From Cololabis saira (lineage: Eukaryota; Chordata; Actinopteri; Beloniformes; Belonidae), in contig NC_084609.1 of assembly GCF_033807715.1 (NCBI RefSeq), forward strand, positions 34,210,850-34,274,849: a stretch of 64,000 nt of DNA. Direction: 5' to 3'. This document shows positions 10,374-21,143 of this stretch, piece by piece (within the stretch, counting starts at the first letter, position 1; each line of letters opens with the position of its first letter). The notes under the pieces are model-generated. The model did not search any database. It saw only the letters and a program-made list of their open reading frames with translations, and was not told the origin of the DNA. Both the position numbers and the translations under genes were made by a program.

Positions 10374-12160
10374 ACTAATTATGGGCATGCCAAGTAGTGG
10401 CATGACCATATTGCAATCGTCCAGAATGGCCCAAAGAGCATTGTTGCTAGCATTTTGCTAACAAGCTAAAGTCGCAAAAGTCCCACGTCACACCAGCGGG
10501 TGTACAGCATGACCCCGCTCTGATGTGGAAAAAAAAAATCCCCAAAAAATAAAACACGCCCGAAAAAATGAGGAAAAACATGAAAATGAAGGCGATATAT
10601 TAGTATACAGAAAAGGTTTCCCTTTTCTTATTATTCTTATTCCGCACTCTTTTTTCGTCCGTTAATACGGCCCGAACCGCAACGTGCACCCATGCATGCC
10701 ATACATCGTTGGATGCGTCTCCATCGTGCCTTGATGGGCATTACTTTTCTCAGTAATAGGGGTTACCGTGGCAACGCTAGTTGCCAAAAAGCAAAAAAAA
10801 AGGCGAAAATTCACACGCTTATTGCTCGGCCGAACTTTATCGTAGAGACATCGTTCAAACTTTCAAACACTCGGCCCGATTGTCACTAAAGGACCGTATA
10901 ACTTCATCATGCTAGTTATTACGGTTTTTGCGATATTTAACTTTCAATTTAAAAAAAAAATCTATTTTATTTTGGACGCTTGTTGCTAGGCAACGGTTTA
11001 TCGTACAGACATCATTACAACATTGACAAACCCAGGACGTGTTGTACTGACACATATTTTAGTCTCATCATGCTAGCTATTACGGTTTTTGAGATATTCC
11101 ACTTTTCTCATTTTGATGATAATGGAATTTTGGACGCTTGTTGCGCGGCAACGCGGTATCGTAGAGACTTGGTTCCAACGTTAAAAGACTCAGCTTGATG
11201 TGGACTACAACATACTGAGGTCTCACTACGCTGTCGTTTACAGCTTTTGAGATATTGAAACCAAATTGTCCCATTCTATCCTATGGGGCTTGTTACCATG
11301 GCGTCAAAAACCTATGCATTTGTATGGGGGAGCATGTGAATAAACAATCTGTTAATGCTGCTCGGACCGCAATGTGAACCCATGCATGGCATATATCGTT
11401 GGATGCGTCTCCATCGTGCCTCGATGGGCATTACCTTTTTCAGTCAAAAGTGTTACCGTGGCAATGCTAAATGCCAAAAAGCAAAATAAAAGGCGAAAAT
11501 TCAGACGCTTATTGCTCGGCCGGACTTTATCGTAGAGACATCGTTCAAACTTTCAAACACTCGGCTTGACTGGCACTAACTGACCCTAGAACCTCATTAT
11601 GCCAATTTTTAAAGTTTTTGCGATATTGACCTTTCATTTTTTTTTTATTCCGTTTGACTTTCGACGCTTGTTGCTAGGCAACAGATTATCGTAGAGACAT
11701 CATACAAATTTTCCCTGACTCGGCACGCTGTGACCGTCAACATATTAAAATTTCATGAAGCTGTGATCTAAGGAAAGTTTAATGTAAAATCCATGCCAAA
11801 TGGCCCCATTCATTCGAATGTTTTTTTTTTACCATGGTGGAAAAAAAAACCTATCCGTTAACCTAGCCTGAACCAGAATGTGCACCCATGCATGGCATAT
11901 ATCTTTGTATGCGTCTCCATTGTGCCTTGATGGGCATTACTTTTCTCAGTCAAAAGCGTTACCATGGGGACGCTAGACGGCAAAAAGCGCGCCCCATTAA
12001 TAGCTATTGGGAGCACAGGAATGAATGCAATACAACCGTAAACACCTCAAACTGACATAAAACCACCCCGAACACAAACACTACAGCCCCAAACCAAAGC
12101 AGCGAGAGGGGACGAATGGGCAGTAGGGCATGCCCATATCAAAATTTCCTGAAATTCTAG
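10374..12160 (+). repeat. Diverged relatives of the same repeat family, flanked by a 14-bp direct repeat
   Basis: Units starting near 10667, 11370 and 11868 share the CCGAACCGCAACGTGCACCC and GCGTCTCCATCGTGCC landmarks with the 466-bp units, but are older and longer. TTGTACTTGTCTTT occurs at 10360-10373 and again at 12161-12174. Both ends carry an ATGGGCATGCC motif, in opposite orientation. No coding capacity is seen. Confidence 0.6.
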
Positions 12161-12345
12161 TTGTACTTGTCTTTGTTTCTGTTTTCTTTTTCTTATTGCA
12201 TTTTTATCTTCTCTGCTTTTAACACCTTACCTGCTTATATTGGACTACAGATGGAAACTAGCCTTGTGCTACAATCTGGCACATTTACATATGTATATAT
12301 GTTCATCAATGTGCATTGTCCTGAGAAATAAATAAAGTAAAAGTA
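12161..12345 (+). mobile_element. LINE/SINE-like 3' tail
   Basis: The stretch ends in GAGAAATAAATAAAGTAAAAG, an A-rich tail with polyadenylation-type signals, as expected for a retroposon 3' end. It may be the 3' end of the LINE whose endonuclease ORF lies at 4857-5985, with the repeat cluster between them, but nothing in the sequence ties the two together directly. Confidence 0.4.
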
Positions 12346-12496
12346 AAAAGTTTGGATGAGGACAGTCCATCAGAGGACTGGTGGTGGTGAAGGTTTACTA
12401 GTCCTGCTGATCCACTGAGAACGTACATGTGACCTCAGTGACAAGTTACAACAAGATCAGGAACATGGACAACTGATGGAAACATGAATCAGCTGA

Positions 12497-12938
12497 GGAA
12501 CTCCGGACCATCATCAGGATCAGTAAGAGGAACTCTGGATCATCATCAGGATCAGTAAGAGGAACTCTGGACCATCATCAGGATCAGTAAGAGGAACTCT
12601 GGATCATCATCAGGATCAGTAAGAGGAACTCTGGACCATCATCAGGATCATTAAGAGGAACTCTGGATCATCATCAGGATCAGTAAGAGGAACTCTGGAT
12701 CATCATCAGGATCAGTAAGAGGAACTCTGGACCATCATCAGGATCAGTTAGAGGAACTCTGGATCATCATCAGGATCAGTAAGAGGAACTCTGGACCATC
12801 ATCAGGATCAGTAAGAGGAACTCTGGACCATCATCAGGATCAGTAAGAGGAACTCTGGACCATCATCAGGATCAGTAAGAGGAACTCTGGACCATCATCA
12901 GGATCAGTAAGAGGAACTCTGGACCATCATCAGGATCA
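12497..12938. repeat. 32-bp minisatellite, about 14 copies
   Basis: The unit is of the type AAGAGGAACTCTGGAYCATC plus ATCAGGATCAGT, with alternating GGATC/GGACC variants. It lies in the NLR intron and has no spacers between units. The flanks at 12346-12496 and 12939-13153 hold nothing else recognisable. Confidence 0.92.
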
Positions 12939-13153
12939 GTCCTCTGGAAGGTAAGACCTCCAGATGTGTCAACCAGAGGAAAAAGCTCCTGACAGGAGAT
13001 GAAGATCTATGAGGAGGAAGCTCAGATCACCATCAGGTGATGGAGGACCACAGGGGTCCAGGACTACACGTATCTACTCAGGAAGAAACATGTGGACATT
13101 TCCTAACATGAGGACTGATTTAAATACATTTAATGTGTTTAAGTACATCTCAC

Positions 13154-13270
13154 CTCTCTGAAGAAGAATGTTGGTCTCCTTTAAAGTTAATCAATCTATC
13201 ATTTGACTTGTCGCTCTTCAAGGACAAACAGCTGGGTTCATGTTCAAGAGAGTCTCTTTTCTGATGGACC
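13154..13270 (-). CDS. NLR N-terminal exon, second SLKSDKS repeat
   Basis: It reads VHQKRDSLEHEPSCLSLKSD and continues to INFKGDQHSSSER. This short peptide block is repeated in the N-termini of fish NLRs. Minus-strand acceptor CTTCTGTCAG precedes 13270 and donor GTGAG starts at 13153. It enters with one nucleotide and leaves in phase 2 (117 nt), matching the upstream exon. Confidence 0.75.
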
Positions 13271-13400
13271 CTGACAGAAGACAAAAGTTGAAAATTTAAA
13301 TATTCTATTTATATTGAAAATAAGTTATACAGATAAAAAATATTCAGTTTATTTAAAGAGTATTAAACATAAAACATTGGCAGCGTTTGGATATACTCAC

Positions 13401-13550
13401 GTCTTTACAGCAGAACTTTGGGCTCCTTTGAAGTGAATAACATATTCCATTGACTTGTCACTCTTCAAGGACACACAGCTGGGTCCAGGTCCAGGTCCAG
13501 GTCCAGGTGCAGGTCCAGGTCCAGGTCCAGGTCCAGGTCCAGGTTGATTA
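13401..13550 (-). CDS. NLR N-terminal exon with Gly-Pro tract
   Basis: It reads SNQ, then a Pro-Gly dipeptide run, then PSCVSLKSDKSMEYVIHFKG. The Pro-Gly run comes from a GGTCCA hexamer repeat at about 13480-13542. Acceptor TTATTACAG precedes 13550 and donor GTGAGT starts at 13400. It is 150 nt and both boundaries are phase 2, so it splices in frame between the exons at 13633 and 13154. Such symmetric exons duplicate easily, and its SCVSLKSDKS core is paralogous to the next exon. Confidence 0.8.
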
Positions 13551-13632
13551 CTGTAATAATGATGTTTGGTGATGTGAGTCTTGAGCTCTGACATGCAGAA
13601 GAGTCAGGGACAGTTAGAGATGCTCATCTCAC

Positions 13633-13721
13633 CTCTGAGCTTTGCTCCGACTCTCATGTTCCCCACACAGAGAGGTTTTAGAGGGAGGGACTCCCTCCTC
13701 TCCATCCTCACACTGGTCCAT
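13633..13721 (-). CDS. NLR first coding exon
   Basis: It starts MDQCEDGEEGVPPSKTSLCG and ends GEHESRSKAQ before a GTGAG donor at 13628-13632. This is the usual N-terminal peptide of fish NLRC3-like proteins. The start ATG is at 13719-13721. An acceptor-like TTTCCTCTGCAG ends at 13766, which would add a short 5' untranslated stretch containing a five-codon upstream frame. The exon leaves in phase 2. Confidence 0.78.
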
Positions 13722-13949
13722 TCTGCTGAATTCACGTCCACATAAGCTCACACACACACCTTCATCTGCAGAGGAAACACACATCATTCGTGTTGTACAG
13801 AGATCAGCTGATTCTTCACTGGTTTGCTCCTCTCTTTAGTGTTAATGTCATTAGAATGCAGTCAGAAACCAGTGGGAGGTGGAGGAAGTCACTGATACAG
13901 CCGTATTCACTGATCCGAGCTGCTCTGAAGCAGTTTTTTTTCTCAGTTT

Positions 13950-14534
13950 CTCCCTTTTTCAAACATACACAACATTGTAGAACCTTTTCAGTCTGGTTTT
14001 AGAGCCCTTCACAGGACCAAAACACCCTTACTCACGGTGACTAATGGTCTGCTGCACACTTTAGATCCAGGGGAAAATCCAACCCTGATCTTATTAGATC
14101 TTAGTGCTGCATTCAACACTGTGGATCATAACATTCTTCTCACTCACCTTGAACAGTGGGTAGGCATTAAGGGGGCAGCCCTCGACTGGTTCAATTCCCA
14201 TCTTAAACATAGGACATTGTCTGTGTCCATTGACCGGTCTCCTCATCTATTGCCTCTGCTTCCTAAGGGGCCCCTCAGGGGTCCATACTAGGCCCATTGC
14301 TCTTCTGCCTCTACATGCTTCCCCTTGGTGACATCATCAGAAAATACAATATCTCTTTTCTCTCATTTATATGCAGATGACTCTCAACTGTACCTCCCAC
14401 TAAAATCCACTAACTCTGTACAGTCTCTCCTGGACTGTTTGAAGATATTAAAGTCTGGGTGTCAAACAACTATCTCCAGTTTAAAACAGAGTCATCATCT
14501 TTGGTCCTCCTAAATCGACAAACACTGTTGCAAG
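13950..14534 (+). pseudogene. L2 LINE, first of three pieces (reverse transcriptase palm)
   Basis: The pieces read as L2-type reverse transcriptase: QSGFRALHRT, LLDLSAAFNTVDHNILL and a second frame with [11 protein letters not shown] (motif C). A frameshift separates motif A from motif C near 14265-14300. The copy is cut at 14534 by the L1-like LINE and resumes at 21684, so its inactivation by insertion can be traced. The 3' untranslated region of the same copy, at 34200-34730, matches the intact L2 at 46.9-50.9 kb. Confidence 0.85.
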
Positions 14535-14684
14535 GGGGACTTCCGGCGGGATAGGACGGAGTAGACACGCGTTGGGTGTAGCTGCCTAAACTTGTATTCA
14601 TTTTCCATTTCAAACCTCATAGCCTTGTTTTTTTCTTTTGCCAAGTGGATACAATTATCACCTCGAACACCTTGGTGCTGAATT

Positions 14685-15530
14685 ATGGCCTCTAAACATC
14701 CTAAATCGGGCAAGAAAGAACATGCTACAAAAAACGACCCCGCACTGGAAAGCAGCAGCGAGCTTAACATGGTGACCATAGCGTCCCTGCTGGAGGAACA
14801 CCGAAGGGCGCTCTCCGCGGACTTCAAGGCTTCCATCTCCACACTCAAAACCAAACTGGGCCGCATTCAAGCTACGGTTTCTGACCACACTCAGTCAATT
14901 GCCTCACTTGAAGTAAATGCGAACGAACAAGATGGGCGCATACACAGCCTGGAATCGACGTGTACAAAGCTACTGGAGAGCAACATCAAGCTTCAGGCCA
15001 AGCTCACGGACCTCGAGTCCCGCAGCCGCCGCAATAATATCCGGATAATTGGCTTACCTGAGTCAATCGAAGGTCCTCGACCCTCCACCTTTTTCTCAGA
15101 GCTTCTGTCTGAGGTCTTTGGCGAGGGCTTTTTCGGATCTCCCCCGGAGTGTGACAGAGCGCACCGTACACTCTCCGCCAAGCTGCGTCCGGACCATAGA
15201 CCCAGAGCCGTGATCATCAGACTCCACAGGTTCCAACAGAAGGATCAGATCATCCGCGAGGCAAGAGCTAAGAGAGGGAAGCTCCAGTACCGCGGGACCC
15301 CCATTGCAATTTACGAGGATTACCCTCCTGAAATACTCGAGCAACGCAGAGAATACCAAGCGGTGATGTCTGAACTGTATCAACTCGGATTTAAACCGGC
15401 GCTGCTTTTCCCGGCGAGGCTCAACATCACCCTGAATGATGGATCCAGAAAGAGGCTTTCCTCCGTGTCTGAGGCCAAGGACTTCATATCAGCCAACCGC
15501 CCGGGTTCCAACGCGTCCTCCTCCGGCTGA
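14685..15530 (+). CDS. LINE copy A ORF1 protein (L1 ORF1p-like)
   Basis: 281 codons, open. The N-terminal third is basic and Ser-rich; a coiled coil follows at about residues 60-115 (ADFKASISTLKTKLGRIQ, then LEVNANEQDGRIHSLE). The RRM-like core begins at LESRSRRNNIRIIGLPES, and the C-terminal domain includes YRGTPIAIYEDYPPEILEQR. L1 ORF1p is a trimeric RNA-binding chaperone that coats LINE RNA. The frame is complete although ORF2 is dead. Confidence 0.88.
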   Translation: MASKHPKSGKKEHATKNDPALESSSELNMVTIASLLEEHRRALSADFKASISTLKTKLGRIQATVSDHTQSIASLEVNANEQDGRIHSLESTCTKLLESNIKLQAKLTDLESRSRRNNIRIIGLPESIEGPRPSTFFSELLSEVFGEGFFGSPPECDRAHRTLSAKLRPDHRPRAVIIRLHRFQQKDQIIREARAKRGKLQYRGTPIAIYEDYPPEILEQRREYQAVMSELYQLGFKPALLFPARLNITLNDGSRKRLSSVSEAKDFISANRPGSNASSSG

Positions 15531-16288
15531 CCGTCGCGGGAGCCTGGTAACGTGCTGTATTTGTTTACTTTTTGACGTTATTAACGCAATGGTCCCTGTT
15601 GCCAGTAGGGGGAGCGCTAGCTCCACGCATAACCTCGATTCGGATGTTCTCTAATAGACTGCCCCTCTTCCCTGCTGAGACCTTTATTTCCACTTTATTT
15701 TCTCATTTTTGACACCTATAGGGATTCATTGTATTTGATTTACTTATTGGGCTGGTTGCTCTGGCCACGTAATGTTGTTTTTCATTGCACCAAGTGTTAT
15801 TTATTTTTATTTTTCTCTCTTTTTCTTTTTCAATGGTTTTTTTCGACATGGATATTTCTGCATAAAAGTTTAGAATTATCATTTTAATTACCATTACTTA
15901 TCCACTGGGTCTTTATGATATACTTGTTCTGGGTTCCACTGTTTAGATAGGGAATAAGACCCCGGAAGAATAGTGTCAGTGTAATTACAAGTGTTAGTGT
16001 AATTACTGAGATTTGAGCTATAGAGCTTGATTTTGTGGTGCTTTTTTGGGTTTAGCCTCAGGTATGGTCACATGGGGTTTTTTTTTTTTTTTTTTTTTTT
16101 TTTCTCCCCTTTTTTCCCTCTCTTTTGTCAATCCCACTTACCCTTCTTTCTTACTCCCTCATCAGCTTCGTCTCATCACTCTCTCTTCACTTTCTCCCTC
16201 TTCTGCTATACAGTGGTTTCTCAGGCCATCTCCTCCTCAAAATATCTTTTAAATGGTTGCTATGACATCGTCACGTTGAAGAATTCGT

Positions 16289-18339
16289 TTGATCTCCTGG
16301 AATACTAAGGGCTTGAACAATGCGACTAAAATTGGTAAAGTGATGACACGGCTACAACATCTCAATGGCGACATCATTTTCTTACAGGAAACTCATCTTA
16401 AATCGTCTGAGTTCCTTCGTATTAAAAGGGCATGGATGGGCCATTTCTTCCACTCACAATTCCTCCATAAAGCGAGAGTAGTGGCACTTATTATCCACAG
16501 AAACGTTAAATTTGAATTGACAAACTCGTTATTAGATCCCAACGGTCGTTATGTTATAGTTTCCGGCATTTTAGAGAACACGCCAGTAATTTTAGCTTCG
16601 ATGTATGCTCCCAACTGGGACAATGAACAGTTTTTTGTGAACTTTTTCACTAAAATCCCCAGTGCTGACAACCGTCATATTATTATGGCAGGAGATTGGA
16701 ACTTGGTTCAGAACGTGGGTCTCGACAGATCATCACCCACACAAACTACTCTCTCTAAATCAGCCAATGTAGTTTTACACTACACCACTTTACGCATCAC
16801 AATTAGGCCTCTCAGACCCCTGGAGATTTACTAACCCACAAAGTAAAGCTTTTTCTTTCTTCTCACACAGACGTCAATCTTTCTCACGAATTGACTTTTT
16901 TCTACTGGACAACAATTTGCTACATCTAACCAACTCATGCGAATACCATCCTATAGCTGTCTCAGACCATGCTCCTACATCCGTAGACATCATTTTTTCT
17001 TCTGCTCCATCCTCCCCTCCACTCTGGAAATTCAGTTCTGATCTACTTTCAGATAGTGCATTTAGAGACTTTATCTCCACGCAGATTTCCTCTTACATTG
17101 AAATAAATGACACCTCGGACGTTGGTAGCGGTACTCTATGGGAGGCACTTAAGGCCACTGTACGTGGGCAGGTCATTGCGTGCGTTTCACATAAGAGGTG
17201 AGCAGAAAAGGCTAACAGATATTCTCAACGAACTTCGCACACTTGATGAAGCATACTCCCTTTCCCCCTCCCCCCACTCTATAAAAAACGCCTCTTATTA
17301 CTTTCATAGCACGACCTTCTTATGACAGGCATAGTTGAGAGACAACTGAGACAATACAGGCAACGCTTCTTTGAACAAGGTGACAAAGCTTGGAGGCTCC
17401 TAGCTCAACAAGCTCGCGCAGCCAATGCGTCCAGGCTAATCCCACAAATCAGATCGCCCAATGGCCAACTCACATCCAATCCTGCTGAAATTAATAGTTC
17501 TTTTTTGGAATTCTACACCAAACTCTATACTTCGGAATGTCCCTCAATCTTCACTATGACTCCCAACCCTCTTGACTTTTTAACGTACCCCAAAATTGAC
17601 AAGGCCACCGCTAGTGAATTAGGCAGCCCAGTCCCTACCCTTGAGATACAAGAGGCAATTAAATCTATGCAAAATGGAAAATCCCCTGGACCCGATGGCT
17701 ACACTGTGGAATTTTTCAAGGCGTACTCTTCTCATTTAGCCCCAATTTTAGCCAGGATGTACAATGACTCCTTTCAGTAATGTCAATTACCAGAAACTCT
17801 GTCCATGGCATCTATATCCCTGCTCCTCAAGAAAGACAAAGACCCCACTTCCTGCAGCAGTTATAGACTGATTTCGTTGCTCAATGTGGACTGCAAAATA
17901 CTGGCCAAAATACTGGCCCTTCGCCTTCAACGCGTATTGTCAGATATAATCTCGCCGGACCAAACAGGCTTTATGATGGGGAGACACTCTTTTTTCAATA
18001 CTAGGAGATTACTTAATATCATTTTCTCACCCTCCTCTATCACCCCTGGAATTGTAGTGACACTTGGTGCTGAGAAGGCATTCGATAGGGTGGAGTGGGG
18101 CTACCTATTTTTCATTTTAGAAAAATTCGGCTTTGATTCCCAATTTATTTCCTGGATTAAATTACTTTATGCCTCTCCAACTGCCTCTGTACACACTAAT
18201 GGAATTCGTTCTCCGCCTTTCTCTCTCCAGCGTGGGACGCGCCAGGGCTGTCCTCTTTCGCCGCTCCTGTTCAATATAGCCATTGAACCCCTCGCTCTCT
18301 GGCTCAGAACCCATGACAAGTTTGAGGGTATTAATCGCC
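16289..18339 (+). pseudogene. LINE copy A ORF2, endonuclease and first half of reverse transcriptase, broken
   Basis: The endonuclease is recognisable (ISWNTKGLN, DIIFLQETHL, MAGDWNLVQN, then VSDHAP in another frame). Reverse transcriptase follows with SPGPDGYTVEFF, SPDQTGFMMGRH and QRGTRQGCPLSPLLF. Frameshifts or stops occur near 16830, 17200, 17320 and 17780. The motif A catalytic Asp is replaced by Gly (TLGAEKAFD instead of LDAEKAFD). A hAT element with target duplication ACTGCATG interrupts the frame at 18348. Confidence 0.88.
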
Positions 18340-18529
18340 ACTGCATGCAGAGCCGGATTAAATAAATGGACTACACTAGGCAGACTGGGATTTTTTAAAT
18401 TATCCTTATCTTATCGATTGTGAGCATTTTGCAGAAAATCTTAATTAAATGTGTTGATTAAATTGAATAGTTAAATAAGAAGTCAAATCTACAAAGACCA
18501 ATAAAATTTGCAGTAAGACAAAGTGTGCT

Positions 18530-19325
18530 GTAGTATGTATGTCTGTATGTGTATATGTGTATGCGTATGCGTATGCAGAGCCGTTTGGGAGATTTGCGAG
18601 GCCCTGTATGAAATGGACGGGGGGAATTTTTGGGTTTTCGGGTCGGATCGGGTGTCTATATGCGCAATTTTAACTCTCCAATTAGCAAAATACTGGATAC
18701 CTTCCCCTGCCTCATCATCATCTGGGCTTGCCTCGACGCGGGGCCCCATGGCTGCTTGAGACCCGGTCGCATCGGTGATTTTTGTAACAAATTTATCAAA
18801 CGTGTCTTTCAGAGAGGCATTAAACTCTTCCATTTTCTTTCGTTTTTTTCTTTTTTCATCCCCTGATGGAAATTTCCTGAATCTGTCTCGTTCTCTCGAC
18901 ATTGTGCGACAGTTTGTTCCAACTCCACCCGTCTGGATCAGAGCAGCTTGTGTCTGCGCTTGGTCTGATCAGTTGTATTGAACAACAGACACGCGTCATC
19001 ATTGCACATATATTTATTGATATGCACAGACTAGTACACATTTAGGTCTGTAATGGAACGTGACTGTTGATATTTATAAGGGAAAAAAGGAAAAAAAAAC
19101 GGGGGAAAAAATTGGGGGAAAAAAAAGGCCCATAGCGCGAGGCCCATGGGGCGCGAGGCCCCGTGCAGTTGCACGGTTCGCACATCCCTTGCGGCGGCCC
19201 TGTGCGTATGTATGCGTATATATATATGTATGTATACTAAATATAGTAATAATGCACATATATATATGCCTTAGGTTTTTACCGGGATGTTATCAACCAT
19301 TAATATGTGTGCAGACAAAAAAAAA
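18530..19325 (+). mobile_element. L1-type 3' tail inside the outer hAT, split by inner hAT
   Basis: The sequence around 19210-19325 (ACTAAATATAGTAATAATGC, then TTAATATGTGTGCAGACAA and an A-run) matches the 3' end of LINE copy B at about 32480-32575. The TG-rich stretch 18530-18575 is its left part. The exact start is uncertain and I found no clear target duplication. Confidence 0.6.
18576..19202 (-). mobile_element. hAT-type element (inner), 8-bp TSD TGCGTATG
   Basis: It starts CAGAGCCGTTTGGG and ends CGGCGGCCCTG, and TGCGTATG is duplicated at 18568-18575 and 19203-19210. On the minus strand it keeps the N-terminal part of a hAT transposase reading RKFPSGDEKRKKRKKMEEF, a lysine-rich start seen in ZMYM/TTF-type hAT transposases. 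The catalytic region is missing, so it is an internal-deletion derivative of an autonomous element. Confidence 0.88.
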
Positions 19326-19438
19326 GAAAGATTTTTTTTTTTTTTTTTTTTTTTGTCCCTCTGTCTGGACCCCCCTGTCAATCGGGCCCTAGGCACATGC
19401 CTAGTTTGCCTTTGCGTTAATCCGGCTCTGACTGCATG

Positions 19439-21143
19439 ATTCATAAGCTATCTCTCTACGCTGACGACCTGCTGCTCATGATCTCCAACTCCATATCCTC
19501 TCTTCCCGCGATATTATCAATTTTAGATAGGTTTGGCCGCATATCAGGCTACAAACTAAACATCCATAAGAGCGAAGTATTTTTTTTTAAATTACCTGGC
19601 AAAGGCACTTCCCCAATCCATATTCCCCTTTAAAATGGCCACGGAGGGGTTCAAGTACTTAGGGGTGTTTGTTACTAGCTCTTTTAAAGAACTGTTTCCA
19701 AAAAAATTCTTGCCATTACTTGACAAACTTAGAGCTGACGTGTCTAGGTGGGCCTCTCTCCCTCTCTCTCTTGCGGGTCGCGTCAACCTTGTCAAAATGA
19801 TCATCCTACCTAAATTTCTTTATCTTTTTCAACACATCCATGTGTGTATCAATAAATCCTTTTTCACTGATCTTGATCAGCAGTTAAATGCGTTCATCTG
19901 GAACAAAAAACCTGCACGCATTAAAAGATTGTGTCTCCAACTCCCTAAATCAGAAGGAGGCCTTGCGCTCCCCAATTTTCGTAATTATTTTTTTGCCTCC
20001 AACATTAACAAGTTGCTATATTGGGCCAAATGTAAACCTTCAGAATCTTATCCCCCCTGGGTACATATTGAGTTGTCAACCTCTGCATCCCTACACTCTA
20101 TTATATGCTCTCAGCTTCCTGTTGTGACCCATAAAATTTCCAGCAATCCAATTGTTACTAACACCATTAGGATCAGGCTGCAATTCAGAAAACAACATGG
20201 ACTACATAGAGCCTCGATTCACGCGCCAATTTTAAACAATCACTTATTCTCCCCATCGTCTACGGACCCCACCTTCCGCGTCTGGTCGAATAATGGTCTC
20301 ACTACCTTAGATGACCTTTATGAGGATGGGATTTTCTCTTCCTTTAGGTCCCTGTCAGACAAATTTAAGTTTGTGGGGTAGGTGGCTCAGTTGGTAGAGC
20401 GTTCGCCCATGAACCTGAAGGTCAGTGGTTCGAACCCTAGTTCCGCCTGTGTCCACCAAAGTGTCCTTGGGCAAGACACTGAATCCCCCGGTTGCTCCCG
20501 GTTGTCAGGCCAGCGCCGTTGTCTATGGCAGCTCCGCCGACAACCGGTGTGTGAATGTGTGCGTGTGTGGGTGAATGTTTGCAGTGTAAAGCGCTTTGGG
20601 GCTGTAGGAGTACAGCTGGAAAGCGCTATATAAGTGTAAGCCATTTACCATTTACCCAACAGCCATCTTTTTCGCTTTTTCCAAATCAGGCACTTTATTC
20701 AAAAGCTGTTTCCTCATTTTCCTAATCGTCCTCCTGAATCAGAAATGGATAAGCTTCTCTCATTTGACCCTAACCAAAAACGCCTGATTTCTATTCTTTA
20801 TAATCAGATTGGTTCCCTGAATCCAGATCCCTTGATACCTCTCAAGGAGCTCTGGGAGCGTAATCTAGATGACAACATTTCTGATAGCCAGTGGATCGAT
20901 ATTCTCAATTTAGTCCACTCATCATCTATTTGTGCCAGACACGGCTTACTGCAATGTAAGTTGCTCCATAGAGCTCACTTTACCAATGCTAGGGTTGCTA
21001 AAATTTTTCCAGATCGAAACGATGCTTGCAACAGATGCAGTCAATCACCTACTGACCATCTCCACATGTTTTGGTCCTGCTCAAGGCTGAATAAATTCTG
21101 GTCTGACATATTTGGCACAATTGATCAGGCCTTCAACACATAA
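19439..21143 (+). pseudogene. LINE copy A ORF2, second half of reverse transcriptase and C-terminus
   Basis: It resumes with LSLYADDLLLMIS (motif C), then SGYKLNIHKSEV, a thumb region in another frame (KYLGVFVTSSFKELFPKKF, RADVSRWASLPLSLAGRVN) and, after the SINE, a C-terminal zinc-knuckle-like CNRCSQSPTDHLHMFWSC. Frame changes occur near 19633, and the SINE interrupts at about 20378. The 3' UTR occupies 21144-21669 and holds T-rich tracts and nothing else. Confidence 0.85.
20378..20657 (+). mobile_element. tRNA-derived SINE
   Basis: A Pol III A box (GTGGCTCAGTTGGTAGAGCG) is followed by a B box GGTTCGAACCC at about 40 nt. A tRNA-unrelated body follows, then a CCATTTA-type short tail repeat. 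This architecture matches fish V-SINE-like families, though the exact family is not certain. It interrupts the ORF2 remains of LINE copy A; no clear target duplication was found. Confidence 0.88.

Larger units (their letters stand above)
18348..19430. mobile_element. hAT-type element (outer), 14-bp TIRs, 8-bp TSD
   Basis: Termini CAGAGCCGGATTAA and TTAATCCGGCTCTG are perfect inverted repeats. ACTGCATG is duplicated at 18340-18347 and 19431-19438, the 8-bp signature of hAT. It has no transposase of its own. Most of its interior is later insertions: L1-like 3' tail sequence and the inner hAT. Removing it joins RT motif B to motif C of LINE copy A. Confidence 0.93.

Noticed and set aside
12497..12938. 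Regular 32-bp repeat resembling a CRISPR array
   Set aside because: Units are contiguous without unique spacers, and the context is a vertebrate intron.
18489..18902. Minus-strand frame of 137 codons as a host gene
   Set aside because: Its start resembles a hAT transposase N-terminus, its end is a microsatellite-coded His-Thr run, and it is bounded by hAT termini.
20378..20470. A tRNA-like sequence with A and B boxes
   Set aside because: The acceptor and anticodon stems do not form a full tRNA, and it continues into a SINE body with a short tail repeat, so it is a SINE head and not a tRNA gene.
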